NCBI RefSeq assembly: GCF_001874525.1 | Contig: NZ_LKAQ01000001.1 | Location: 372,001 to 436,000 of the forward strand | Direction: 5' to 3' | Length of the DNA stretch: 64,000 nucleotides | DNA from: Pseudodesulfovibrio hydrargyri | GTDB taxonomy: Bacteria; Desulfobacterota; Desulfovibrionia; Desulfovibrionales; Desulfovibrionaceae | Shown: piece by piece, positions 44,817-53,893 of the stretch | Position numbering within the stretch: the stretch's first letter is position 1 | Layout: the number at the start of each line of letters is the position of its first letter | The notes under the pieces: model-generated | The model's database searches: none | What the model saw: the letters and a program-made list of their open reading frames with translations, nothing else | Told to the model about the DNA's origin: nothing | Made by a program: the position numbers and the translations under genes

Positions 44817-47777
44817 TCACCCCAGCCCGAGCCGGTCCAGGGTCAGAAGCTTGCGGCCCGAAAAATCCAGGATGCGGTCGATGAGTTCGGCGTGGGCCAG
44901 GCCCGCGCCGCGCACCTCGGCCACAAGCCCGGCCACGACCTTCTCCTGTTCGAGGTAGCCGAAGACCACCTCGCGCACGGCGCGCAGGGAGACCAGCCGG
45001 TCGGCCCACCCCATGCCCTCCTGATAGAGCATCCTGGCCGAGATGAACGAGGCCAGCAGCGCCAGCTGATGGGGACGCGGCAGGTCGTTCACGATGCGGT
45101 CGCGGTAGTGCTCGACCAGCACGGCCGGGCAATAGGCCAGCAGGACCTCGACCAGCGTCGGATCGTCGGCCACCCGGTCCACGGACTCCATGAGCACGGC
45201 GTCCACCTTGTCGGCCAGGGCGTTGATGGACTCGGACACGGCATAGGAGAGTTCGGTGATGGTCCGCCGCCCCCCGGCCAGCTTGTACTCGCGCATGAGC
45301 AGGCGCGCCTCGGACCGGGCCCGCAGCCTGAGGATGTCCAGGAGCTGGGCGATGTACTCGTCCTTGATGCCCAGAAACTCCTCTTCGCTCAGGATCAACC
45401 CGGCCAGGATTTCATAGGACGAGCAGATCACGCCGGTCTTGTTGGCCGACGGGCCGGGCACCACCGGCACCCCGGCCTTTTCGAGCTGGACGCGGGCGTC
45501 GGCGGAGATGAAGATGTTCGCCCCCTCGACGATCCCCCGGGCCGAAGGCGTGCCGTCCTTTTGCAGGAATTCCTTCCAGTTGGACATGTTTATCGTGTCC
45601 GGCCTGCCGCCGGACGGAATGAAGATGTCGGCGACCACCGTGTTGTGCAGGGAGTTGCGGATGCGCGTCCCCTTGGGGTCGGCCGAGGTCACCGCGAAGG
45701 CACCCTTCCCCCTGAGCCGGGACGTGTCGAAATCCGAGGTCCGCAGGTCGTTGTCCATGAGCCGGAGCAATTCGCCGTGGTCCATGCCGTCCGGGTCGTG
45801 GACCGCGCCGTGGCCGTCGGACATGGCCAGTATTTTGGCGTTGCCGCCATACTCGCGAATAAGGATGCGCATAACGTTGGAGGCCACATCCCCGGCCGGG
45901 CCGCCGGTCAGCTTGACCGTGAACGGCTCGTTGCGCGGGTCGATGCCCAGCGTGCGCAAAAGTTCCTCGGCAAAGACAATGACCCCTTCGGAGGTCACGC
46001 CGTACTTCTTGTGGGCGATGCCCGCGCCGGGTTTGGAACTCATGAAGGCGCTGGGCCACTTGTAGCCGCGCCGGGCGGCCCGGTCCGCCATCCACTGGAT
46101 GTGCGCCGGGGTGATGTTCTCGTCCGGGCCCAGGAAAATGATCTCCTCGCGGTTCAGGTAGTCCACGATGCCGGGCTGGACGAACCCCGCGCTCCCCTCC
46201 GGCACGACCAGCAGGTCCAGGAAGGAGTCGACCATGGACTTGAGGGCCAGGTCGATGTCCCCTTCCGGGCCGAGCAGGATGACGGCCTTGGATCCGCCCT
46301 CGGGGATGTCCTTGTTCTTGAACTGCTGGGCCCGGGCCAACTTGGTGACCTCGTCGAGCAGCCGGTTGGACTCCACCTCGAACTGCTCCTGGCTCCAGGT
46401 CCGGACCACGCGCACGCCGCCGCGCGCCATGTCGCGGTAGCGCACCTGGAAGGCCCAGCTGTACGGGCCGTGGAAACAATACACCCCAAAGGGCCGTTCC
46501 TTGCGCGGCAGCGGAGCCAGGATGAGCGGGTCGAGCCGGAAACTCAGCCCGAGCTTGTGTTCCAGGTAATAGTTGGTCCGCAGGGTGTAGCGGAAAAATT
46601 TGTATATGTAGGTCAAGATGTCGCGGTGGATGGCGTTGTCCACGTCCCGGATGGCCGCGCGGACGCGATCACGCTGCTCGCGCAAGGTCTTGGGCCGGTC
46701 GCCGGAGAAGGCCGGGTTGAAGCGCACATCGAAGTATTCCATAAGCAGTCCGGCCACGTCCCGGTGCCTGAGAATGGCGTAGACGATGCGCGAGGAGGTG
46801 TAGGCGTGCAGGTCCTTGCGGATCAGGAACTGATGGGCGAACTCGCCCGCGGCCTGCATGAGCATGACCTGGCCCAGCTCCCAGCCGTCCTCGTAGGCCA
46901 GGGCGTCCAGGCCGTGGGGCGCGAACCACTTGCACATCTCGAGCTGCCGCTTGAGCCGTTGCCATTGCGGGCCGTTTTCATCCAGGTCCACACGCCGGTG
47001 GTCGAGGTAGAAACTCATGATGGAGATGGCGGGCAGGCCGGGACGTTCGAACTCGTCGGCATAGGCCCGATCCACGGGAACGCCCTGCCGGGCGATGACG
47101 TTGACCACAGTGTGCAGCAACCCCTTCTTGGGCGGCTGGGCCATGGCGATGCCGATGCGGTCGAAGCCGGGATGGACGTTCTTTTCGAGCTGCACCTGGA
47201 CCCGCTCCTCGTTCTCCAGGCAGCCGCAGGTCTTGAAATGGCGGATGGCCCGGCCCGGCTCGAACTTCTCGATGTAGTCCTCGCTGGCCCAGCCCAGGAA
47301 CCGCTCGAACCCGTTCAGGTCGCCGGGATCGAGGTCCATCTCCCCGGCGCGGGCCCTTTCCAGGACCTCGCGCACGCCCGCGTGGTCCGCCGCGCACAGC
47401 GGCTGCGGGCCGATGACGAAGGTGTCCAGCCGGATGGTGTCGTCGCGGCTGGAATAGATGCGCGCGTGCTGGATGTCCTTGTCGCGGTACTGCTTGAGCA
47501 CCCACCCCAGGGTGTCCATGTCCCCGTTCGGGGAGATGTGCGTCACCCTGGACCCGCACGGACTGTGCAGGGCGATAGACTGTTTCTCCTCGCGGACCAT
47601 GCCGGAGATGAGCGCCATCAGGTGCTTGATCTGCTCGTCCTCGCCGTGGGTCTGGAAGTAGTATTCCGGCATGTTGCCGTAAAACCATGGAACCAGGGGT
47701 GTCGCCGATTCTTCCAGGGTCTTGAGGAGCTTTTCCCGAATCTTGGCCGGATCAACCGGCGAATTCCCGTCTATCAT
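44817..47777 (-). CDS. NAD-type glutamate dehydrogenase, large subunit class (about 110 kDa)
   Basis: 986 residues. The N-terminal 400 residues are regulatory, with an ACT-like region. The catalytic part begins near RGGVRVVRTWSQEQFEVESNRLLDEVTKLARAQQFKNKDIPEGGSKAVILLG, the lysine motif of GDH. Next comes the NAD domain with TGGPAGDVASNVMRILIREYGGNAKILAMSDGHGAVHDPDG. GIVEGANIFISADARVQLEKAGVPVVPGPSANKTGVICSS is the family's strongest block. It oxidises glutamate to 2-oxoglutarate. ATG 47777 has GGAAGGGAG ahead; 88 codons of frame upstream are not coding. It is divergent from cheV. Confidence 0.9.
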   Translation of the reverse strand: MIDGNSPVDPAKIREKLLKTLEESATPLVPWFYGNMPEYYFQTHGEDEQIKHLMALISGMVREEKQSIALHSPCGSRVTHISPNGDMDTLGWVLKQYRDKDIQHARIYSSRDDTIRLDTFVIGPQPLCAADHAGVREVLERARAGEMDLDPGDLNGFERFLGWASEDYIEKFEPGRAIRHFKTCGCLENEERVQVQLEKNVHPGFDRIGIAMAQPPKKGLLHTVVNVIARQGVPVDRAYADEFERPGLPAISIMSFYLDHRRVDLDENGPQWQRLKRQLEMCKWFAPHGLDALAYEDGWELGQVMLMQAAGEFAHQFLIRKDLHAYTSSRIVYAILRHRDVAGLLMEYFDVRFNPAFSGDRPKTLREQRDRVRAAIRDVDNAIHRDILTYIYKFFRYTLRTNYYLEHKLGLSFRLDPLILAPLPRKERPFGVYCFHGPYSWAFQVRYRDMARGGVRVVRTWSQEQFEVESNRLLDEVTKLARAQQFKNKDIPEGGSKAVILLGPEGDIDLALKSMVDSFLDLLVVPEGSAGFVQPGIVDYLNREEIIFLGPDENITPAHIQWMADRAARRGYKWPSAFMSSKPGAGIAHKKYGVTSEGVIVFAEELLRTLGIDPRNEPFTVKLTGGPAGDVASNVMRILIREYGGNAKILAMSDGHGAVHDPDGMDHGELLRLMDNDLRTSDFDTSRLRGKGAFAVTSADPKGTRIRNSLHNTVVADIFIPSGGRPDTINMSNWKEFLQKDGTPSARGIVEGANIFISADARVQLEKAGVPVVPGPSANKTGVICSSYEILAGLILSEEEFLGIKDEYIAQLLDILRLRARSEARLLMREYKLAGGRRTITELSYAVSESINALADKVDAVLMESVDRVADDPTLVEVLLAYCPAVLVEHYRDRIVNDLPRPHQLALLASFISARMLYQEGMGWADRLVSLRAVREVVFGYLEQEKVVAGLVAEVRGAGLAHAELIDRILDFSGRKLLTLDRLGLG

Positions 47778-47913
47778 GCGTCTCCCTTCCTTTTGGGTAA
47801 CTTTTCCACGTGTCTCCCTTGTGCATGGACGAAGCCACCGCGTCAACCCCATGAAAACGCAGCGACCATCGTGGCGAGGCGTTATAAATGTCTTACTTAT
47901 CAATCTAATGGCG

Positions 47914-47942
47914 TGGACATAAAAAGTGTGACAGCGTATGTA
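47914..47942 (+). promoter_or_regulatory. candidate promoter of cheV
   Basis: TGGACA (47914-47919), a 17-base spacer, TATGTA (47937-47942), 49 bases before the cheV start. The same -10 (TATGTA) stands before rpsF. Confidence 0.55.
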
Positions 47943-47991
47943 ATACGGGTATGGGCACCCAGGAAAGAAAATCCGATAAGGGAGTAGGGAT

Positions 47992-48936
47992 ATGAGCAAG
48001 AGCGCCATCGATACCGGGATCCTCCTGGAGACGGGAACCAACGAACTCGAAATACTCGAGTTCTACATCAACGAGATCCGCGAAGAAGGGAAGGAACCCG
48101 TTCCCAACTTTTTCGGCATCAACGTGGCCAAGGTCATGCAGGTCATCGAGACCCCCAACCTCGAACCGCCCGAGTCGGCGCCTCATCCCTCGTTCATGGG
48201 GACCATCCCCCTGCGCGACCTCATCCTCCCGGTGCTGGACCTGTCCGTCTGGCTCGAGCTGGACATGCCCAAGACCGAGCGGGACATCGTCATCGTCACC
48301 GAGTTCAGCAAATCCGTGACCGGCTTCCTGGTCTCGGGCGTGACCGAGATCCACCGCGTGGGCTGGGGCGAGGTCATCCCGCCGTCGAGCATCATCTCCA
48401 CCAACACGGACGCCATCGTCGGCCTCATCGACAAGGGCGACTACTTCGTCCAGCTCCTGGACCTGGAGACCATTCTCTCCCAGTTCGAGCCCGACGACGG
48501 CTTGGAGATGGCCGTGTCCGCCAACGAATACAAGATTCTGGTGGCCGACGACTCGGCCACCATCCGGGCCATGATCAAGGCCAACCTGACCGAGGCCAAC
48601 CTCAAGCCGATCATCACCAACAACGGCGACGAGGCCCTGCGCACGGTCATGGAGTTCAAGAACAAGGCCGAGGCCGAGGGCAAGGACATCACCGAGTACC
48701 TGGACCTGGTCATTTCCGACATCGAGATGCCGCTCATGGACGGATTCAGCCTGACCAAGAACATTAAACAGGATCCGGTATTGCGAAAGCTTCCGGTCAT
48801 ACTGTACTCTTCCATCATAACGAACGAACTGCGGCACAAGGGCGAGTCGGTGGGCGCGGACATGCAGATATCCAAGCCCGACCTGCACACCATCCCGCAG
48901 GTGGCGCTTGAACTCATCGAAGGTGGTGCGGATTGA
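47992..48936 (+). CDS. cheV: chemotaxis adaptor CheV (CheW-REC)
   Basis: 314 residues. A CheW domain (about 20-170), with PVPNFFGINVAKVMQVIETP and PLRDLILPVLDLSVWL, is followed by a receiver domain. The latter has Asp186-Asp187 in VADDSATIR, phosphoacceptor Asp243 in VISDIEMPLMDG and a late Lys in ISKPDLH. CheV couples chemoreceptors to CheA and is itself phosphorylated. A GGGAGTAGGG ribosome binding site precedes it. The stop overlaps the next gene by four bases. Confidence 0.93.
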   Translation: MSKSAIDTGILLETGTNELEILEFYINEIREEGKEPVPNFFGINVAKVMQVIETPNLEPPESAPHPSFMGTIPLRDLILPVLDLSVWLELDMPKTERDIVIVTEFSKSVTGFLVSGVTEIHRVGWGEVIPPSSIISTNTDAIVGLIDKGDYFVQLLDLETILSQFEPDDGLEMAVSANEYKILVADDSATIRAMIKANLTEANLKPIITNNGDEALRTVMEFKNKAEAEGKDITEYLDLVISDIEMPLMDGFSLTKNIKQDPVLRKLPVILYSSIITNELRHKGESVGADMQISKPDLHTIPQVALELIEGGAD

Positions 48937-49334
48937 TCCAGCGTGGGGACGAAGTCCTCGAAGTATTTCTCGAAGAGACAACTGACCGGCTCGATTCCAT
49001 CGAGTCGGGTCTGTTGCGTTTGGAGAACTGCGGCGGCGACTGCGAGCCCGAAACCATCAACTCCATCTTCCGCGACGCCCACTCGGTCAAGGCGGGGTCC
49101 AACCTGCTCAAGCTGGTCACCGTCGAGGACCTGGCTCACAAGTTGGAAAACGTTTTCGAGATGATCCGCAAGAAGGAAATCGCCCCTTCGGAAATCATCA
49201 TCACCGCCTGCCTCGAGTCCGTGGACAAGCTCCGCGAACTGATCGAGAACATCGAGCGCAGCGACGCCATCTCCACCCGGCTGCACAAGCACATGCTTGA
49301 AGTGGCCGTCCAGAAGACTCTCCAGGGCAAATAG
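48933..49334 (+). CDS. HPt-domain protein (CheA P1-like)
   Basis: 133 residues. A four-helix phosphotransfer domain with FRDAHSVKAGSNLL, in which His50 is the phosphoacceptor (HSxKG-like), as in the P1 domain of CheA, but with no kinase part. It starts at TTG 48933, overlapping the cheV stop by four bases. It probably exchanges phosphate with the CheV receiver or with other response regulators, and may act as a sink or relay in chemotaxis. Confidence 0.88.
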   Translation: MIQRGDEVLEVFLEETTDRLDSIESGLLRLENCGGDCEPETINSIFRDAHSVKAGSNLLKLVTVEDLAHKLENVFEMIRKKEIAPSEIIITACLESVDKLRELIENIERSDAISTRLHKHMLEVAVQKTLQGK

Positions 49335-49350
49335 GGACATCGAACAAAAA

Positions 49351-49388
49351 AGCGGCCGCGCCCCATGGGGCGCGGCCGCTTTTTTTCG
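49351..49388. terminator. bidirectional terminator
   Basis: Perfect 30-base palindrome (49351-49380) centred on CCATGG, with six A on the left and seven T on the right. It ends the cheV-HPt transcript and, on the minus strand, the gene at 49401. Confidence 0.93.
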
Positions 49389-49400
49389 TGACGATGAGGA

Positions 49401-49910
49401 TCAGTTTTCCATGGCCGCCAGGAGTTCCTGGGCCTCGCTCATGCGCGAGAACGAGGTGCTCTTGAAGACCTCGCTCTCCACGGCCTTGAGGAACTCGTCG
49501 TAGGTCATGACCCGGAAATCGAACATCATTCCCTTGATCCTGAAGTACATCTCCAGGAAGGCGAAGACCGGTTCGTCGGCCAGGGTCCCGGCCAGCTCAC
49601 GGCCGTTGTTCAGGGTGGTGTACGGCTTGTTCATGCCGCCCAGGTAGAACATGTCCAGGCCGGACTTGCCGTCCGTGACCACCCCGAGCAGGTTGAAGGT
49701 CCGCAGCCGAGCCGCGAACTCCTCGGTCATGTTCGGCATTTCGAGAAGGTCCTTCTTGGGGAACATGCCCACAAAGACCATCTGCCCGCCCTCCTCGGCC
49801 ATGGTGTGCCGAAAGACGTGCTCGTCCCGGTTCCTGCGGGCGGCCTTGACGGTTTCGTAGAGGTCCAGGGAAAAGGCGAGCTTCAGTTCCTGTGCGACTT
49901 TTTCGTCCAT
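49401..49910 (-). CDS. hypothetical cytoplasmic protein
   Basis: 169 residues, no signal peptide, no membrane segment. The sequence is evenly mixed, with LKLAFSLDLYETVKAARRNRDEHVFRHTM and a repeated pattern of aromatic residues (FYLGGMNKPYTTLNN, FLEMYFRIKGMMFDF). It reads like a compact alpha/beta protein, not a known enzyme. It follows the ubiD gene by eleven bases on the same strand, so the two may be co-transcribed. I cannot assign a family. Confidence 0.75.
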   Translation of the reverse strand: MDEKVAQELKLAFSLDLYETVKAARRNRDEHVFRHTMAEEGGQMVFVGMFPKKDLLEMPNMTEEFAARLRTFNLLGVVTDGKSGLDMFYLGGMNKPYTTLNNGRELAGTLADEPVFAFLEMYFRIKGMMFDFRVMTYDEFLKAVESEVFKSTSFSRMSEAQELLAAMEN

Positions 49911-49921
49911 GCGGTTCTCCG

Positions 49922-51766
49922 TTAGATGATTCCGTGCAGCGGGCCGCCCTTGGCGCCCAATTCGTCCACCCGCTTCTCCACCTCGGGGTCGTCCTCAAGG
50001 GGCGGCGCGTGGTAGGTCTTCAGCCGGGCGTCCACGACCAGCGCCTTGTCCGCCCCCCAATGCTTGGCGTGGGTGAACGCGCCCGCGCCATAGATGTCCG
50101 TGGCTGGGTCGGACCGGGTGAAGGTCACCCACAGGAAATTGTCCCAATCCTTGGCCGTGAACCCCGCGTCGTCGGCCACCACGACCAGGGGGAAGCCCTC
50201 GATGCCCGAAACCCCGGCCAGCATATCGCCCAGCCGTTCCAGGGCCGGGTCCTGCTGGTCGCGTTTGCGGCGGTGTTTGGGGCCCTTGACGATGAGGATG
50301 CCCGGCGCGAAGACCACCGGGTCGCGGAAGCCGCGCGGCAGGTCGAGCCCGGGCGGGACCTCGGCGGCCAGTTCGCGCTTGCGGTCCCCGGCCACGGCCA
50401 GGACGAGCTTGGAGCCCTGGTTCAGGCTGATGCCCGAGTAATCCAGGGTGTCGATGGTCGTCCGGGTGATGAAATGCAGGTCGCGGGTCAGGTCCGCCCG
50501 CTCCAGCAGGTGGCGGAAAAAGGCGGGCACGTCGTGGCAGCCCACCCCGTGGGGCAGGTCCTCGCGGGCCGCGATGAGCACGTACTTGGACAGCGAGGTC
50601 TGGGTGTTGCCGAGCAGGGCCATGGCGTTGGTCAGCAGCTCCTGGGGCTGGCGCTCGGCCGCGTACGGCACGTAGCGCTCGCTGCCCACGGCCAGAAGCA
50701 GCGGGTGCACCCCGGCCGCGTCCACGGCGTGGACCTCGTGCACGCCCGCGAAGACCGACGGCACCAGTTCGGCGGTCAGCTCGTGGACGAACCCGCCGAA
50801 CAGGGTGTCCTCCTGGGGCGGCCTGCCCACGGTGGTGAACGGCCAGACCGCGTCGTCGCGGTGAAAGACCCTGTCCACCTTGAGCACCGGAAAATCGTGG
50901 GCCAGGCTGTAGTAGCCCAGGTGGTCGCCGAACGGCCCCTCGGACTTTTCCCCGCCCCGGACCACGGTGCCGCAGATGCAGAAGTCCGCCTCGGCCGGGA
51001 TGGGCAGCAGGCCCGGGCGCATGACCATGGGGATGCGGTGGCCGCCCAGGGCCCCGGCGAAGAATATCTCGGCCAGCCCCTCGGGCAGGGGCATCATGGC
51101 GGCCAGGGTCATGGACGGCGCGCCGCCCACAGCTATGTTGACCTTGAGCGGCTCGCCCCGGCGCAGGGCCTCGGCATGGTGGTGGCCGATGCCCCGGTGG
51201 ATCTGGTAGTGCAGCCCCACCTCCCGGTCGCGGACGTAGTCGTTGCCCGACAACTGGACGCGGTACATGCCCAGGTTGGACCCGGCGAATCCCGGCGCGG
51301 CCGGGTCCTCGGTATAGACCTGGGGCAGGGTCACGTAGGGACCGCCGTCCATGGGCCAGGACTGGAGTTCCGGCAGGCTGGACACCACGGTCTCGTTGGC
51401 CATGACCGGACCGTCCGAGACCTTCTTGGGCAGGGTGTGCCAGGCCGTCCTGGGCGCGTCCAGGTATCGCCACGGGCGGCGCAGGCATTCCATGGGGTCA
51501 AGCTTGAGTTTCATCAGCCGCTCGACCGTCTCCAGGGTGTCCCGGAAGAGGAAGCGCATGCGCTCCCGCGTGCCGTAGAGGTTGGCGGCCATGGGGAAGC
51601 GGCAGCCCCGGACATTGCTGAAGAGCAAGGCCGGCCCCTTGGCCCGAAAGACCCGACGCTGGATGGCGCCGATCTCGAGCTTGGCGTCCACGCACTTGTC
51701 GATGCGGACGAGCTGTCCCCCTGCCTCGAGGGCCTCGAGGCATTCACGCGTATTCCTGTATCCCAT
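49922..51766 (-). CDS. UbiD-family decarboxylase
   Basis: 614 residues. The prenylated-FMN decarboxylase fold is marked by EIFFAGALGGHRIPMVMRPG, EADFCICGTVVRGGEKSEGPFGDHLGYYS (with the conserved E-G-P-F-GxxxGYY core) and, late, FAPGILIVKGPK. These enzymes remove or add a carboxyl group on aromatic or polyprenyl-aromatic acids, in ubiquinone or menaquinone (futalosine) synthesis or in aromatic degradation. Given an anaerobic host the futalosine route or aromatic acids are more likely; there is no UbiX in the window. It starts at ATG 51766. Confidence 0.9.
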   Translation of the reverse strand: MGYRNTRECLEALEAGGQLVRIDKCVDAKLEIGAIQRRVFRAKGPALLFSNVRGCRFPMAANLYGTRERMRFLFRDTLETVERLMKLKLDPMECLRRPWRYLDAPRTAWHTLPKKVSDGPVMANETVVSSLPELQSWPMDGGPYVTLPQVYTEDPAAPGFAGSNLGMYRVQLSGNDYVRDREVGLHYQIHRGIGHHHAEALRRGEPLKVNIAVGGAPSMTLAAMMPLPEGLAEIFFAGALGGHRIPMVMRPGLLPIPAEADFCICGTVVRGGEKSEGPFGDHLGYYSLAHDFPVLKVDRVFHRDDAVWPFTTVGRPPQEDTLFGGFVHELTAELVPSVFAGVHEVHAVDAAGVHPLLLAVGSERYVPYAAERQPQELLTNAMALLGNTQTSLSKYVLIAAREDLPHGVGCHDVPAFFRHLLERADLTRDLHFITRTTIDTLDYSGISLNQGSKLVLAVAGDRKRELAAEVPPGLDLPRGFRDPVVFAPGILIVKGPKHRRKRDQQDPALERLGDMLAGVSGIEGFPLVVVADDAGFTAKDWDNFLWVTFTRSDPATDIYGAGAFTHAKHWGADKALVVDARLKTYHAPPLEDDPEVEKRVDELGAKGGPLHGII

Positions 51767-51874
51767 TGCGGTTCCCGTTTGTTGACTTGTGGCGAGCCAA
51801 TCTAGACGGAAAAGGCGGAAAAGTTAAGCGGAGAATCGATCTTCGCGGGAACCTTGGAGCGGGAGCCGCCGGGG

Positions 51875-52153
51875 CTAGTTGGACGCCTGGGGAGGCTCCC
51901 ACACGCAGGCGTACCGCCCGGGCGAAAGCTGGCGGTAGGCCGAATGCAGTTCCTCTTCCAAAGGCTTCATCCAGCGTGAGGCGAGGTTGCGGCAGGTGTT
52001 GCAGAATTCCTCGGGATAGCCGCAGACCAGGCAATAGGGTTGATAGTCGTCGCAGACAGCGGCGTTCCAGGGGCGTTGATGCCCGAGAATGCACTTCTTG
52101 TGATGGAAGACGCACTCCTGGCAGTTGTTTGACATCGTTAACATTTTACGCAT
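51875..52153 (-). CDS. small cysteine-rich protein, function unknown
   Basis: 92 residues. Eight cysteines: CQECVFHHKKC, a lone Cys in AVCDDYQ, then CLVCGYPEEFCNTC and a late CV. The pairs could bind zinc or an iron-sulfur cluster. ATG 52153 is chosen because GGAGG lies eight bases before it. A run of positively charged and aromatic residues sits in the middle. It is a lone gene between ubiD and the hemerythrin gene. I do not recognise the family. Confidence 0.7.
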   Translation of the reverse strand: MRKMLTMSNNCQECVFHHKKCILGHQRPWNAAVCDDYQPYCLVCGYPEEFCNTCRNLASRWMKPLEEELHSAYRQLSPGRYACVWEPPQASN

Positions 52154-52384
52154 TGTACAGTCCTCCGAACCGGGTATGATCTCAGTATTGCCTGTAAGCA
52201 CGGCCGGGGCTTTTTGAGTATTATAATCTGAACGCGCCCGCCCGATATTTCACCCGCCGGACACACGGCTGTTTCCAACCCGCCGGAATCGCGGCACTCC
52301 ACACCCGACCCGAATCCCGGTCTTGTCATTTACCGCGTATCTGCTAGTCTCCCTCGAGACCGAAACCGTGTTTGGAGGATACCG

Positions 52385-52789
52385 ATGCCCCTCATTCAAT
52401 GGGACGAGGCCATGTCCGTGGGCATGGACGAGCTGGACGCCCAGCACAGGGAACTCATCGACCTGATCAACGAGGCCTTCGACGCCATCCAACGCCATGA
52501 CGAGCCGCGCATGATCTCGCTCGTGGACAAGATGCGGGACTATTCCGTGGTTCACTTCCAGGCCGAGGAAGCGGTCTTGCGCAGCCTGGGCTACCCCGGA
52601 ATCGACGCCCACGCCGACCAGCACCGCTCCTACGCGGACAAGGTGGACGAATTCAGGCGCGACATGCTCGTCAAGACCAACCTCTCCCAGATCTTCATCT
52701 TCCTCAGCCGCTGGCTGACCAACCACATCATGCACGAGGACCGCAAATTCATCCCCTGGCTCCCGGAAACGGACGACGAGGGAGCGTAA
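52385..52789 (+). CDS. bacteriohemerythrin
   Basis: 134 residues, single-domain hemerythrin. All ligands of the di-iron oxygen site are present: His21, His57, Glu61, His76, His80, His114 and Asp119 (DAQHRELI, HFQAEEAVL, HADQHRSY, HIMHED). It binds O2 in the cytoplasm for storage or sensing, as is common in microaerophilic and sulfate-reducing bacteria. It ends 12 bases before a strong terminator. Confidence 0.95.
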   Translation: MPLIQWDEAMSVGMDELDAQHRELIDLINEAFDAIQRHDEPRMISLVDKMRDYSVVHFQAEEAVLRSLGYPGIDAHADQHRSYADKVDEFRRDMLVKTNLSQIFIFLSRWLTNHIMHEDRKFIPWLPETDDEGA

Positions 52790-52801
52790 CCATGAAAAAG
52801 G

Positions 52802-52840
52802 AAAAGCCCCTGCGTAAACGCAGGGGCTTTTCCTTTTTTC
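52802..52840. terminator. terminator shared by the hemerythrin and tRNA-Arg genes
   Basis: 13-bp perfect stem AAAAGCCCCTGCG (52802-52814) with 52819-52831, loop TAAA, then CCTTTTTT. It lies between the hemerythrin stop and the 3' end of the tRNA on the other strand. Confidence 0.93.
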
Positions 52841-52841
52841 A

Positions 52842-52918
52842 TGGTGGGCTATGCAGGATTCGAACCTGCGACCTCTTGCTCCGGAGGCAAGCACTCTATC
52901 CAACTGAGCTAATAGCCC
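52842..52918 (-). tRNA. tRNA-Arg (CCG)
   Basis: 77 bases including CCA. Acceptor GGGCTAT with ATAGCCC and discriminator A. Anticodon stem CTTGC/GCAAG with loop CTCCGGA, so anticodon CCG, decoding CGG. The T arm has GGTTCGAATCC. Confidence 0.96.
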
Positions 52919-52932
52919 ACGGGAAGGAAGTA

Positions 52933-52959
52933 GCTATACTTCCCCTACTCCTTTGTCAA
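52933..52959 (-). promoter_or_regulatory. candidate promoter of tRNA-Arg
   Basis: TTGACA (52959-52954), a short 15-base spacer, TATAGC (52938-52933), 14 bases before the tRNA. Further upstream, 52960-53211 has no gene; it contains the direct repeat AAAAAAGTCTA twice (about 53029-53050). Confidence 0.55.
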
Positions 52960-53211
52960 GCCTATACTATCCACTACAAAAATGAAACAGGGAACGGGCG
53001 GAAACCGCGCCGGTCGGTTTCCCCTTGCAAAAAAGTCTAAAAAAAGTCTATAAGCCCAGTAGCAGCCGGACGGGAGAACAGATGGAAGCAAAACGCATCA
53101 TCGCCCGGCAACCATTGCGGACCTGACCGGCTAGCTGACCAGCAAGGCCCCCGACCAACTGGACATTCCCCACGTCCCGTTCAGGGGATGGGGAAAGTAG
53201 GAGAAAACGCC

Positions 53212-53889
53212 ATGGAAATCACCTGGTTCGGCCACGCGAATTTCAGAATCAAGGCCGCCGACGCCACCCTGTTCATCGACCCGTTCTTTGTGGGCAATCC
53301 CAGCGCCCCCGGTTCCTACAAGGACGTGGACGAGTGCAACCTCATCCTGGTGACCCACGACCACCACGACCACATCGGCCAGACCCTGGAGCTGGCGGTC
53401 AAGCACGACGCCGAGGTGGTGGCCATGTTCGACGTCATCCAGAACCTGATCAAACAGGGGCTGCCCGAACACCTGGGCGTGGGCATGAACATCGGCGGCA
53501 CGGTCAGCCGCAAGGGGCTGGACATCCAGATGGTCCAGGCCACGCACTCCTCGGCCAGCGGCTTCCCCGCGGGCTTCGTCATCACCGAGCCGGGCGGCCT
53601 GTGCGTCTACGACTCGGGCGACACCGGCCTGTTCGGGGACATGGAGCTGATCGGAAAATTCCACGCCATCGACGTGGCCATCCTGCCCATCGGCGGCCGG
53701 TTCACCATGGACGCGCGGCAGGCCGCGTACGCCTGCAAGCTGCTCAAGTGCAAGAAGCTCATCCCCCAGCACTGGGGAACGTGGCCCATCCTGGACCAGA
53801 ACACCCGGTCCATGGCCGAACAGCTCGCCCTGGTCGCCCCGGACACCGAAATGCTCGAACTCGCCATCGGCGAGCCCTTGACCATCTAG
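53212..53889 (+). CDS. UPF0173-type metal-dependent hydrolase (metallo-beta-lactamase fold)
   Basis: 225 residues. HDHHDH (His49, His51, Asp53, His54) is the metallo-beta-lactamase metal site. ITWFGHANFRIK and LFIDPF open the fold, GDTGLFGDM carries the bridging Asp and PQHWGTWP the final His. The family (YtkL-like) has uncertain substrates. ATG 53212 has GGAG eight bases before it; the eight-codon upstream extension is not needed. It converges on the aldo/keto reductase gene. Confidence 0.88.
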   Translation: MEITWFGHANFRIKAADATLFIDPFFVGNPSAPGSYKDVDECNLILVTHDHHDHIGQTLELAVKHDAEVVAMFDVIQNLIKQGLPEHLGVGMNIGGTVSRKGLDIQMVQATHSSASGFPAGFVITEPGGLCVYDSGDTGLFGDMELIGKFHAIDVAILPIGGRFTMDARQAAYACKLLKCKKLIPQHWGTWPILDQNTRSMAEQLALVAPDTEMLELAIGEPLTI

Positions 53890-53893
53890 CGGT

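Noticed and set aside
44793..47987. 1064-codon forward frame antisense to glutamate dehydrogenase
   Set aside because: A shadow of the dehydrogenase gene, which has convincing GDH motifs and a ribosome binding site.
52792..53040. Forward frame with CRIRTCDLLLRRQALYPTEL
   Set aside because: It is the antisense of tRNA-Arg and its flanks, another known database artefact.
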